64,000 bases of DNA from Anaerostipes sp. 992a (GTDB lineage Bacteria > Bacillota > Clostridia > Lachnospirales > Lachnospiraceae). The translations under genes and the position numbers were made by a program. The stretch is from positions 62,001 to 126,000 of the forward strand of contig NZ_MJIG01000001.1 of assembly GCF_001940245.1 (NCBI RefSeq), in the 5' to 3' direction. This document shows positions 26,926 through 35,108 of the stretch, piece by piece. Each line of letters starts with the position of its first letter. Within the stretch, counting starts at the first letter, position 1. The notes under the pieces were generated by a model. It was not told the DNA's origin and did no database searches. It worked only from the letters and a program-made list of their open reading frames with translations.

Positions 26926-26933
26926 TTTCTTCC

Positions 26934-27515
26934 TTATTCTTCTTCGGCTTCTTCATCCTCTGCAACATTGCTGGATGGTTCTGCGATATGGCAGATCAGA
27001 GCATCGAAAGAGGTAGAAATTGTAATTTTGTCATTTTTTGCCATTGGAAGATCTTTGACATGAATGCTGTCTCCAATGTTATATTTAGATAAGTCAATTT
27101 CAATGGTTTCTACCAGATCAGCAGGATATGCCTTATAGTCGACTTCTTCTAATTCCTGTTCCACAATTCCGGGAACAGTTTCTTCATTCAGAAGTACGAT
27201 TTGTGTTGTTGCGTGAACTTTTTCGTCAGCAACCAGGTTCTGAAAATCCATAAATGTAATTTCTTTTTTCATAGCATCATAGCCCATATCCTTGAATAAG
27301 GCATCAATTTTTTCATCGCCGATTTCAAGGGTAATATGAGAACCTTTTTTATTTTGCTTCATGAATTTTGCAGCTTCTTTCTCTTCGATCTTCAGTGGAA
27401 TAGAGTCTTTTATATCTCTTCCAACTAAGTTTCCAACAATAAAGCCTTCCTTTCGTAATTTTTTGGCTTTCACGCTCATTTCTCTTTTTTCTGCTTTTAA
27501 TGTGTTCATTATCAA
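26934..27515 (-). CDS. rplY: 50S ribosomal protein L25 / general stress protein Ctc
   Basis: A 193-residue long-form L25 (Ctc/TL5 type): an N-terminal 5S-rRNA-binding beta domain (about 1-90; MNTLKAEKREMSVKAKKLRKEG) followed by the TL5 C-terminal domain and an acidic tail (EDEEAEEE). It binds 5S rRNA in the central protuberance and is stress-induced in Bacillus. ATG at about 27509 (MNTLKAEK) may be the true start, since the ATTCCTCC complement lies just upstream; the longer start adds only two residues. Monocistronic, with a leader attenuator. Confidence 0.92.
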   Translation of the reverse strand: MIMNTLKAEKREMSVKAKKLRKEGFIVGNLVGRDIKDSIPLKIEEKEAAKFMKQNKKGSHITLEIGDEKIDALFKDMGYDAMKKEITFMDFQNLVADEKVHATTQIVLLNEETVPGIVEQELEEVDYKAYPADLVETIEIDLSKYNIGDSIHVKDLPMAKNDKITISTSFDALICHIAEPSSNVAEDEEAEEE

Positions 27516-27558
27516 TTCCTCCTTAAAGAAAATTAAGAAAAGTAATTTCCTATTCTAT

Positions 27559-27672
27559 AAAAAAAGCTTCCAAAACACGAAGTGTAGTGGAAGCTCTTGC
27601 TAACATTAGTATGGGTTTCTATGCACTTAATTCTCAATAATTATATATAATACTATTTTTTTTGATTGTCAA
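27559..27672 (-). promoter_or_regulatory. rplY promoter and leader terminator (attenuator-like)
   Basis: On the minus strand, TTGACA (27672-27667), 17-base spacer, TATATA (27649-27644). About 40 bases into the transcript comes a hairpin, AGCTTCCA (27595-27588) with TGGAAGCT (27572-27565), followed by seven T (27565-27559), then the ribosome site and rplY. An intrinsic terminator between a gene's own promoter and its start suggests attenuation, possibly by L25 or by translation status. Confidence 0.65.
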
Positions 27673-28138
27673 GTACCGAATAAAAATTTGACAGAGAATA
27701 GAAACATATGGTATCGTCAAAAACATTATAAGAAGATAAGAAAACTAATAAATTTATTCCATAATTGGAAATAAATGGTTGCAATATAGAGCAAAATGTG
27801 GTATGTTATAAAAGATGAAACAACCATTTTGCAAATATATCTAGGTACATATCTACGCAAGAGTGGTTTCTAAGTTCTATTGCAGTTGGGCATATATGGC
27901 TGCTGCAGGTCAAGAGTTATTTCAATTTATAATGATTCAAAGAAAAAAAGTAAAAAGATTCATCGAGTGATCAACGGTGAATCTTTCCATGTATTTGTAA
28001 AAGAGGTATTTCATCTCTCTGGGTACCATGGAAGCAGCATGGGATATGAGAAAAAATTCAAAGAACAATCAGCACGTGCAAAAACATTTGAATTTATAAC
28101 GTTTTATAACAGTTCAATAATTTTTTAGGAGTGAAAGT
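27673..28138 (+). other. Long intergenic leader before the FN3-like gene; no gene recognised
   Basis: About 470 AT-rich bases without a convincing gene. A promoter-like pair (TTGCAA 27780-27785, 17-base spacer, TATGTT 27803-27808) would give a leader of about 320 nt to the gene at 28139. The leader contains small stems (AAAGATTCA about 27954-27962 with TGAATCTTT about 27977-27985; GCAG/CTGC around 27881-27903). I could not match it to a riboswitch family. A frame reading INGESFHVFVKEVFHL (about 27970-28018) looks protein-like but has no start, so a decayed gene is possible. Confidence 0.4.
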
Positions 28139-28576
28139 ATGAAAAAAGCAGTTAATTTTTTATTGATGTTCTTATTGATTTTTATGACACAGGTGGATGC
28201 TTCTGCTATGAGTTTTCAGGATTCATGGAAGGAATACAACAAAGAGATTACCACGGTGACCGCAAAATATACAGATAAGCACTTGATCAATATTCATTGG
28301 GACGAGGTGGAAGGAGCCGTTGGCTACCAGCTTCAGATCAGTCGTGAGTGGAATTTTAAGACACATACAGACTTTAATTTGGGTGACCAGTGCATGGTGG
28401 GCGCAAATCGCCAGAATACGAAGGAGTATATTAATTTTAATGAGACGAAGGTGTATTATGTTCGTGTCAGAATCAAGAGAGCAGATAATAGCTATGGACC
28501 TTGGAGCATGACTACTATTGCACGACCAATGAATGGGAATGCGGTAAGCTATGAGCTTACCGGCTCCGGTGTATAA
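28139..28576 (+). CDS. Small secreted fibronectin type III-like protein
   Basis: A 145-residue protein with a cleavable signal peptide (KKAVNFLLMFLLIFMTQVDASA, cleavage near residue 22). One beta-sandwich domain follows (NIHWDEVEGAVGYQLQISRE ... YYVRVRIKRADNSYGPWS), the pattern of a fibronectin type III fold (WxxVxGAxGYxIQ...YYVRVRA). Such proteins are exported and often bind cell-surface or partner proteins; no enzymatic domain is attached. Preceded by GGAGTG and a long leader, and followed by a terminator. Confidence 0.75.
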   Translation: MKKAVNFLLMFLLIFMTQVDASAMSFQDSWKEYNKEITTVTAKYTDKHLINIHWDEVEGAVGYQLQISREWNFKTHTDFNLGDQCMVGANRQNTKEYINFNETKVYYVRVRIKRADNSYGPWSMTTIARPMNGNAVSYELTGSGV

Positions 28577-28633
28577 TCATGGTTATTTAATGAATTTAAA
28601 GATCGGAAAAAAGAAATATTTTGGGATAAAGTG

Positions 28634-28664
28634 AAGGGATTGTTTTAAAACGATCCCTTTTTCT
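28634..28664 (+). terminator. Rho-independent terminator
   Basis: AAGGGAT and ATCCCTT arms, with internal TTTTAAAA, then TTTTT. It follows the FN3-like gene. Confidence 0.8.
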
Positions 28665-28755
28665 GTTATAATGATAGAAAAGAGATTTGGGTTACCCAAT
28701 TTTTCATGCACATGTTGGGAGAATCATCATAGGATAGCAAAAAGGGAAAAATCAA

Positions 28756-29388
28756 TTGAATGATCATTATCCATTTGTGAATACACCTTTGCCCTATCCG
28801 TATGATGCGTTGGAACCATATATTGATCAAAAGACGATGAAGCTTCACCATGACAGGCATCTTCAGACCTATGTGGATCAGTTGAATGCTGTTTTAAAGG
28901 ATTATCCTCAGTTGCATCAGTGGACATTACATCAGCTGCTTACCAATATAGATTATTTACCAGCCGAGATTCAAATTCCGGTGAGAAATAATGCAGGAGG
29001 TGTTTATAGTCATCGGCTTTATTTTTGTGGAATGAAGAAGGCATCCATTCGGAGCATGAATGGGAATCTGGAAAGGGCAATGGACTATGCTTATGGAGGC
29101 ATCCATAAGTTTCAGGAAGCGATGAAGGAGGCAGGATTATCTGTTTTTGGATCAGGATATGCATGGCTGGTGGTGAATCGATCCGGACAGCTTACGATTA
29201 TGACGACGCCGAATCAGGATACACCTCTTTCTGTGGGATTATGCCCGATTATGAATGTTGATGTATGGGAGCATGCTTATTATCTGAAAAATTATAATAA
29301 GAGAGCAGAGTATATCGATCATTGGTTATCCGTGATCAATTGGGAGGAAGCGGAGAAAAATTATCAACGGTGTTTTGAAGAAGAATAA
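28756..29388 (+). CDS. Iron/manganese superoxide dismutase family protein (divergent)
   Basis: A 210-residue protein aligned to Fe/Mn-SOD: metal ligands His31 (KLHHDRHLQTYV), His86 (NNAGGVYSHRLYF), Asp169 and His173 (DVWEHAYYLKNY) are present, and NQD suggests the Mn-type Gln. It departs from the family in the second-shell region: the usual GGHxNHxxFW reads GGVYSHRLYF, so the conserved Trp is lost. Start is TTG 28756 after AAGGGAAAA; no in-frame ATG fits. It dismutates superoxide in the cytosol, if active. First of three plus-strand genes. Confidence 0.85.
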   Translation: MNDHYPFVNTPLPYPYDALEPYIDQKTMKLHHDRHLQTYVDQLNAVLKDYPQLHQWTLHQLLTNIDYLPAEIQIPVRNNAGGVYSHRLYFCGMKKASIRSMNGNLERAMDYAYGGIHKFQEAMKEAGLSVFGSGYAWLVVNRSGQLTIMTTPNQDTPLSVGLCPIMNVDVWEHAYYLKNYNKRAEYIDHWLSVINWEEAEKNYQRCFEEE

Positions 29389-29411
29389 AAAGAAAATAAA
29401 AGGAGGAGATT

Positions 29412-30056
29412 ATGTCAAGAGTACATATGGAGAACATTACCTGTATTGCCTGCGGGAAGGAATCACCCTATCGATATTGGGACATGATAGATCCGATGAT
29501 GAACCAGGAAACAAAAGATAAAGTGTTAAGCGGAGAGCTTTTTACCTTTACCTGCAAGCATTGTGGTGCCAAAAGGAGAGTGACCTATGATACCATTTAT
29601 CAGGAGGTGGCAAAGGGAAGAACCTTTCATCTGGTAACATCGGAGGAGAGCTATATGCAGGCGGTGAATATCTATGCAGACCGGGATTCTCACAGCAGTC
29701 CTGTGTTGGCCCATGAAATTGTCAGAATTGTTTTATCGCAAAATCAGTTGGCAGAGAAGATTCGAATCTTCGATGAAGGACTGGATGACAGGATCGTGGA
29801 AATCATTAAGGCTTATTTCTTAAGTCAGTTGTATGAGCAGGAGCAGGATATCCAGGTGGATGAGGTGCTATTCTTTGTGGGTGATCAGAATCAATATGAG
29901 ATTGCCTTTTTATCACAGGATGGAAATCACAGAAGTATTTCTTTTTCCAGAGAGATGTATGATGGAATCAAAAAGGATATTGGAGGCAAGCTGCCGCCAA
30001 TCCATCAGGAATTAGAAGTAGATCTTGAAATTGCCATGGAATATTTGAAAGACTAA
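29412..30056 (+). CDS. CpXC domain protein (zinc-ribbon protein of unknown function)
   Basis: A 214-residue protein with two Cys pairs near the N-terminus (CIACGKES at about 11-18 and CKHCGAKRR at about 46-54), matching the CpXC domain, a zinc-ribbon-like module common in Clostridia. The rest is alpha/beta without known motifs. AGGAGG precedes ATG 29412, 23 bases after the SOD stop, so the two are probably cotranscribed. Function unknown. Confidence 0.65.
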   Translation: MSRVHMENITCIACGKESPYRYWDMIDPMMNQETKDKVLSGELFTFTCKHCGAKRRVTYDTIYQEVAKGRTFHLVTSEESYMQAVNIYADRDSHSSPVLAHEIVRIVLSQNQLAEKIRIFDEGLDDRIVEIIKAYFLSQLYEQEQDIQVDEVLFFVGDQNQYEIAFLSQDGNHRSISFSREMYDGIKKDIGGKLPPIHQELEVDLEIAMEYLKD

Positions 30057-30093
30057 AAATTTTGGAAGAAAGAAATTGAACAGGAGGAACGTT

Positions 30094-31224
30094 ATGGAAA
30101 AGTCAAAAGTGTATTTTACAAATTTTCGCACCATTGCATTTGGCGACGGGCTGCCAACCAAATTAAAGAAGATGGTGAAAAAAGCTGGAATTGGTGACAT
30201 CGATATGGACGGGAAATTTGTAGCCATTAAGATGCATTTCGGAGAATTGGGAAATATCAGCTATCTTCGTCCTAACTATGCCAGAGCTATTGTAGATCTG
30301 GTAAAGGAGCTGGGCGGAAAACCGTTTTTAACAGATTGTAATACCATGTATCCGGGAAGTAGAAAGAATGCATTGGAACATCTGGAGTGTGCATGGCAGA
30401 ATGGGTTTACACCACTTACAGTAGGGTGTCCGGTTCTCATTGGTGATGGATTAAAGGGAACCGATGATATTGCAGTACCGGTAGAAGGTGGAGAATACGT
30501 AAAAGAGGCAAAAATCGGACGTGCAGTCATGGATGCGGATGTTTTTATCAGCTTGACTCATTTCAAAGGTCATGAGATGACAGGCTTTGGTGGAACTATC
30601 AAGAATATTGGAATGGGTTGTGGTTCCCGTGCAGGTAAGACGGAGCAGCATAGCAGCGGAAAGCCGCATATCATTAAAAAGCTGTGTCGTGGCTGTATGA
30701 GATGTCAAAAGGAATGTGCCAACGGCGGACTGGTTTTTGACGGAGAAAGAAAAAAGATGACGGTAAACCAGGAATCTTGCGTTGGATGTGGCAGATGTCT
30801 TGGCGCATGCAATTTTGATGCCATTGCGTTTGACAATGATAATGCCAATGAAGTATTGAATTGCAAGATGGCAGAATACACCAAAGCAGTTGTGGATGGA
30901 AGACCGAACTTCCACATTTCACTGATCGTGGATGTATCTCCTAATTGTGACTGTCACGGCGAAAATGATGCGCCAATCCTGCCAAATCTTGGTATGCTGG
31001 CGTCTTTTGATCCTCTGGCATTGGATCAGGCATGTGTAGACTTATGTATGGCAGCAGAACCACTTCCACATAGCCAGCTGCATGAAAATATGCATAAAGA
31101 AGGATTTGTGGATCATCATGATCATTTTACCAATTCATCCCCAGAATCTGAATGGAAGAGCTGTCTTGCGCATGCGGAGAAGATTGGATTGGGAAACAGA
31201 GAATATGAATTGATTCAAGTATAG
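30094..31224 (+). CDS. DUF362 domain protein with two [4Fe-4S] ferredoxin sites
   Basis: A 376-residue protein; ATG 30094 is chosen after CAGGAGGAAC. The N-terminal 190 residues are DUF362 (MHFGELGNISYLRPNYAR; SLTHFKGHEMTGFGGTIKNIG; MGCGSRAGK). Two ferredoxin-type clusters follow (CRGCMRCQKEC about 202-212 and CVGCGRCLGAC about 230-240). It is a soluble iron-sulfur protein of unknown reaction, abundant in strict anaerobes. It lies 112 bases before larB; a link to nickel-pincer chemistry is possible but unproven. Confidence 0.88.
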   Translation: MEKSKVYFTNFRTIAFGDGLPTKLKKMVKKAGIGDIDMDGKFVAIKMHFGELGNISYLRPNYARAIVDLVKELGGKPFLTDCNTMYPGSRKNALEHLECAWQNGFTPLTVGCPVLIGDGLKGTDDIAVPVEGGEYVKEAKIGRAVMDADVFISLTHFKGHEMTGFGGTIKNIGMGCGSRAGKTEQHSSGKPHIIKKLCRGCMRCQKECANGGLVFDGERKKMTVNQESCVGCGRCLGACNFDAIAFDNDNANEVLNCKMAEYTKAVVDGRPNFHISLIVDVSPNCDCHGENDAPILPNLGMLASFDPLALDQACVDLCMAAEPLPHSQLHENMHKEGFVDHHDHFTNSSPESEWKSCLAHAEKIGLGNREYELIQV

Positions 31225-31335
31225 ATAGATGTAAGGAAAGAATATTTCTGCTTTTTAGAGTTAAGTAAGAAACTGACATTTTGAATCCGAAAGGTATTTT
31301 GTTAAGATTAAGACGGAAAGGAAGAGACAACTTTT

Positions 31336-32088
31336 ATGGATACGAAAGAAATTTTACTGCAAGTAAAAAATGGAAAGATGTCAATTGAAGAAGCAGAACA
31401 TCATTTCCGCAAAGCACCATTTGAAGAATTGGGGTATGCAAAGCTGGATACCCACAGGGAAATCCGCTCTGGTTTTGCAGAGGTTATCTTCTGCAGTGGA
31501 AAAAGCGATGAACACTTATTACATATTGTAGGAAGACTATATGAACAGGACGGAGAAGTATTCGGAACGAGAGCTTCTAAGGAACAATATGAGCTGGTCA
31601 GAAAGGTATATCCAGAGGTTACTTATGATCCGCTGTCCCGTATTTTGAAAATTGAGAAGGAAGGCAAAAAACGAGTTGGAAAAATCGTTGTATGCAGTGC
31701 GGGAACAGCAGATATACCAGTTGCAGAAGAGGCAGCTCAGACAGCGGAATACTTTGGTACCAATGTAGAAAGAGTCTACGATGTGGGTGTCAGTGGAATC
31801 CATCGCCTTTTGTCCCAATTAGACACCATTCAAAGCGCCAACTGTGTTGTAGCGGTAGCAGGAATGGAGGGCGCGTTGGCCAGTGTAGTAGGAGGACTGG
31901 TGGACAAGCCGGTAATCGCAGTGCCAACTTCTATTGGATATGGAGCAAGTTTTCATGGGGTTTCGGCTTTACTTACCATGATCAATTCCTGTGCAAATGG
32001 AATTGCGGTAGTGAATATTGATAATGGATATGGAGCAGGTTATATGGCAACACAGATTAATCGATTGGGGGTAGGACATTATGAGTAA
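31336..32088 (+). CDS. larB: Nickel-pincer cofactor biosynthesis protein LarB
   Basis: A 250-residue protein with the PurE-like (AIR carboxylase) fold in its C-terminal half: KIVVCSAGTADIPVAEEAAQ, VVAVAGMEGALASVVGGLVD and VPTSIGYGASFHG are LarB signatures. LarB carboxylates nicotinic acid adenine dinucleotide and cleaves its phosphoanhydride, giving P2CMN, the first step of nickel-pincer nucleotide (NPN) synthesis. It overlaps larC by 8 bases, followed by larE. A TTGAAT-N16-TAAGAT promoter is possible near 31281. Confidence 0.95.
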   Translation: MDTKEILLQVKNGKMSIEEAEHHFRKAPFEELGYAKLDTHREIRSGFAEVIFCSGKSDEHLLHIVGRLYEQDGEVFGTRASKEQYELVRKVYPEVTYDPLSRILKIEKEGKKRVGKIVVCSAGTADIPVAEEAAQTAEYFGTNVERVYDVGVSGIHRLLSQLDTIQSANCVVAVAGMEGALASVVGGLVDKPVIAVPTSIGYGASFHGVSALLTMINSCANGIAVVNIDNGYGAGYMATQINRLGVGHYE

Positions 32089-33328
32089 GACATTATATCT
32101 GGAATGTAATTCAGGAATCAGTGGAGATATGTTTGTAGCAGCGATGCTGGATTTGGGTGTGGATCAGCAGAAGCTTCTGGATGCGCTTGCATCTATTCCA
32201 GTGGATGGATTTGAGATTCAGATCAGCAGAGTGAAAAAAAGTGGACTAGATGCCTGTGATTTTTCTGTGTTGTTAGACAAAGAACATGAAAATCATGACC
32301 ATGATATGCAATACCTGCATGGAGATGGTCATTTGGAACACCATCATCATCATTCCCATGCACACAGAGGTCTTCCAGAGATTACACACATGATTGCCCA
32401 TACCAAAATTTCAGAAAGAGCAAAGGAAATGGCTGATCGGATTTTTGATATTTTGGCGGAAGCAGAGGCAAAGGCACATGGAATGCCGAAGGATCAAGTG
32501 CATTTTCATGAAGTAGGAGCCATTGATTCCATTGTGGATACCATTGCGGCAGCGGTTTGTCTGGATCTGTTGGATGTGGAAGAAGTTATTATTCCACAAT
32601 TATCAGAAGGACAAGGATTTATCCGCTGTCAGCATGGGATGATTCCGGTACCAGTGCCGGCAACAGCCAATATTGTACAGGCACATGGCCTGGTGCTTCA
32701 TCCACTTGGAATCGAAGGGGAATTTGTAACACCTACAGGAGCAGCTATTTCAGCGGCCATTATGACCAGCAAACAGCTTCCAGCCTCTTATACGGTAGAT
32801 AAGATTGGAATCGGAGCTGGCAAAAGAAGCTACGAACGGCCGAGTATACTGCGTGCCATGCTGATCTGTCCGGCACAGATGGAAAATGACAGGATTTTTA
32901 AGCTGGAGACCAATGTGGATGATTGCAGCGGAGAGGCACTTGGCTATGTAATGGAACGGTTGTTTGAAGCAGGAGCAAGAGATGTGCATTATACACCTGT
33001 TTATATGAAGAAGAATCGTCCGGCGGTCCAGCTGAATGTAATCTGCGATCAGGAAAAGGTTTCAGAACTGGAAGAAATTATTTTTGCGGAAACTACTACA
33101 ATTGGAATTCGAAAAATAGAGATAGAAAGAACGGTCTTACAAAGAGATATTGTTTCATTTCAAAGTACACTGGGGGAGGCGGCAATAAAGCTGTGTCATC
33201 TTCATACGGGTGTACGCGCTTATCCAGAATATAACAGCGTTATTGCATTGTGCAGAAAAAATGGAAAATCTTATCAGGATGTATATCATCAGGTATTGAC
33301 AGAGTGGGAAGCGGGAATGAACAAATGA
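32081..33328 (+). CDS. larC: Nickel insertion protein LarC (CTP-dependent cyclometallase)
   Basis: A 415-residue full-length LarC in one open frame. N-terminus LYLECNSGISGDMFVAAMLD; a His-rich metal loop (residues about 66-92, with a run of five His); HFHEVGAIDSIVDT; and the C-terminal NVDDCSGEALGYVMERLFEAG CTP-binding part. LarC inserts Ni into the bis-thiocarboxylated pyridinium nucleotide. In Lactobacillus plantarum the protein is made by frameshifting between two frames; here no shift is needed. Overlaps larB (8 bases) and larE (4 bases). Confidence 0.95.
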   Translation: MSKTLYLECNSGISGDMFVAAMLDLGVDQQKLLDALASIPVDGFEIQISRVKKSGLDACDFSVLLDKEHENHDHDMQYLHGDGHLEHHHHHSHAHRGLPEITHMIAHTKISERAKEMADRIFDILAEAEAKAHGMPKDQVHFHEVGAIDSIVDTIAAAVCLDLLDVEEVIIPQLSEGQGFIRCQHGMIPVPVPATANIVQAHGLVLHPLGIEGEFVTPTGAAISAAIMTSKQLPASYTVDKIGIGAGKRSYERPSILRAMLICPAQMENDRIFKLETNVDDCSGEALGYVMERLFEAGARDVHYTPVYMKKNRPAVQLNVICDQEKVSELEEIIFAETTTIGIRKIEIERTVLQRDIVSFQSTLGEAAIKLCHLHTGVRAYPEYNSVIALCRKNGKSYQDVYHQVLTEWEAGMNK

Positions 33329-34158
33329 AATACGAAGAAAAAAAGAAAAAACTGATACAGAGACTTCAGGAACTGACCAAAGAGGATACGGCTATTGCAT
33401 TTTCAGGAGGGGTGGACAGCAGCCTTCTTCTGATTCAGGCATGCAAAGAGGCAAAGAAGAATGGAACGGTAGTCTATGCAGTTACAATGGATACGGAACT
33501 GCATCCGAAAGCAGATGAAGAAATCGCAAAAAAGGTTGCAGGAGAAACCGATGCCGTTCACACAGTAATTCACATGGATGAACTCAAGGATGCAGATATT
33601 CGAAAGAATCCAGTGGATCGATGTTATCGGTGCAAACGGTTTTTATTTCAGAATCTGTTATCTTATGCCAGAGAAAAAGGAGCAGCCAAGGTCATGGAAG
33701 GAAGTAATCTGGATGATCTTGGGAAATATCGCCCGGGACTTCGTGCGGTAAAGGAGCTTGGGGTATATAGTCCACTGGCAGAATGTGAATTTACCAAGAA
33801 TGATGTACGCAGGATGGCTGCAGAATATGGTATTCGTGTAGCAAATCGTCCATCCACTCCTTGTCTTGCCACCAGGTTCCCGTATGGAACCAGACTTTCT
33901 ATAGAAGAGATGAGGAAAGTAGAACAAGCAGAAGAGATTCTCAAGGCAGAAGGATTTTATAATGTCCGTTTTCGGGTACATGGTACTCTTGGAAGAATCG
34001 AAGTAGATGAAAAGGACATGGATCAGATTCTAAGCCGAAAAGATATTGTGGTTCCCAAATTAAAAAAATTGGGTTATGATTATATTACCGTTGATCTGGA
34101 AGGATTTCGATCAGGAAGCATGGATATAGGATTAGGGCCTTCCGGCGATGGGCAATAA
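33325..34158 (+). CDS. larE: ATP-dependent sulfur transferase LarE
   Basis: A 277-residue PP-loop enzyme. ATG 33325 overlaps the larC stop (ATGA); longer frames into larC are ignored. The PP-loop AFSGGVDSSLLL (about 25-36) binds ATP, and RCYRCKR (C100, C103) and STPCLATRFPYG (C180) hold conserved Cys. LarE adenylates P2CMN and donates sulfur, either sacrificing its own Cys or through a [4Fe-4S] cluster; which type this is cannot be settled by eye. With larB and larC the NPN pathway is complete; no larA-type racemase is in the window. Confidence 0.94.
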   Translation: MKYEEKKKKLIQRLQELTKEDTAIAFSGGVDSSLLLIQACKEAKKNGTVVYAVTMDTELHPKADEEIAKKVAGETDAVHTVIHMDELKDADIRKNPVDRCYRCKRFLFQNLLSYAREKGAAKVMEGSNLDDLGKYRPGLRAVKELGVYSPLAECEFTKNDVRRMAAEYGIRVANRPSTPCLATRFPYGTRLSIEEMRKVEQAEEILKAEGFYNVRFRVHGTLGRIEVDEKDMDQILSRKDIVVPKLKKLGYDYITVDLEGFRSGSMDIGLGPSGDGQ

Positions 34159-34185
34159 GGATAAGAGATAAGAAAGGAACAGGAT

Positions 34186-34986
34186 ATGAGAAAACGACTG
34201 TTTGCCGTGTTTTTGGTTATTTTTGGCCTTTGTATCATGGGAACCGGATGTGGAAATAACGAGAAAGAAGCTACGACGGAGACAACTGCAGCGACAGAGG
34301 AAAAAACAAAAAAAGAAGAAAATGTCAAAACAGCAACGCTTTTCATTGGAAAAAAAGGAGATTATGGACGTTACTATTATAACTATAAAGGAACGCTAAC
34401 TCCACGAAAACTGATGAAAGGGATTGAAAAGACGACAGGCTGGAATCTGACCCTGAATAAAAGGGTAACAAAAAGGGCAGATGGATATATTATTTGTTTT
34501 TCCAAGAAATCTGTTTTGTACACAGGGCAGAAGAACGAAGAAAGTGACGAATTTTATATTCCATATAAAGAATATTTTTATCAGTCTGTCTTAGATAGTA
34601 TCCGTCAGACCATTCGCTATAATCTGAAGAAGGATGGAGAGACAATGAATATCTATTATTGGGGAAAGGAAGATACGCCATTGAACATTTCAGAGCTGCA
34701 TCTTACGATCCCAATGAACCAGCCATATAAAGGATTGGGAGATTTTAAGAGTACGCAGGTTAAGAAGACGGATACCTCTGTGATCTATGATGTGGAAGGC
34801 GTTTTTCTGGGCATGAAAGATGAAGAAACGGTAAGAATGAAGGTGCGAGGAGAAGAGCAGAGTTACCGTGTGACGTATCCAAAACTTTTGCCAATTTTTA
34901 AAGCTGGGAACAGTGGCCAGACTATGAAGATTCAGATTACAGAAGATATGGCAACAGGAGAAAAACTGGTTACGAAAATTTATTAG
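34186..34986 (+). CDS. Hypothetical lipoprotein downstream of larE
   Basis: A 266-residue protein with a lipoprotein signal (LVIFGLCIMGTGCGN, lipid Cys at about residue 22) and a Thr/Glu/Lys-rich linker. Two similar halves of about 100 residues follow (LTPRKLMKGIEKTTGWNL; ILDSIRQTI-like LDSIRQTIRYNLKKDG), recalling GerMN/sporulation-type domains found in Firmicutes lipoproteins, though I cannot assign the family. It begins 27 bases after larE with a AAAGGAAC site, so it is likely in the lar transcript. Confidence 0.6.
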   Translation: MRKRLFAVFLVIFGLCIMGTGCGNNEKEATTETTAATEEKTKKEENVKTATLFIGKKGDYGRYYYNYKGTLTPRKLMKGIEKTTGWNLTLNKRVTKRADGYIICFSKKSVLYTGQKNEESDEFYIPYKEYFYQSVLDSIRQTIRYNLKKDGETMNIYYWGKEDTPLNISELHLTIPMNQPYKGLGDFKSTQVKKTDTSVIYDVEGVFLGMKDEETVRMKVRGEEQSYRVTYPKLLPIFKAGNSGQTMKIQITEDMATGEKLVTKIY

Positions 34987-35042
34987 TTTGATGGTATCGG
35001 GAGTCCATCCTATGAGCAGAATCACATTTTCTGAAAAATAAG

Positions 35043-35071
35043 TTGTTTTGTTTGACTTTCGTTGTTATAAT
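35043..35071 (+). promoter_or_regulatory. Promoter of the CsoR-type sensor gene
   Basis: TTGTTT (35043-35048), 17-base spacer, TATAAT (35066-35071), 38 bases before the start codon. Confidence 0.6.
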
Positions 35072-35108
35072 AGGCGTAGCAGAGGTAGAAATGAAAAAGG
35101 AGAAAGGG

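Noticed and set aside
27880-28128. An 82-codon frame between rplY and the FN3-like gene
   Set aside because: Its N-terminal third is unlike protein and there is no ribosome site. Kept only as a possible decayed gene.
27817-28138. c-di-GMP or c-di-AMP riboswitch before the FN3-like gene
   Set aside because: A short CGCAAGAG and CTAAG recall the GEMM motif, but the GGCAAACC and GGTAGCC parts are missing. The ydaO core is not present either.
33250-33324. Longer LarE starting inside larC
   Set aside because: The upstream in-frame stretch overlaps larC and lacks LarE-like residues; ATG 33325 gives the family start.
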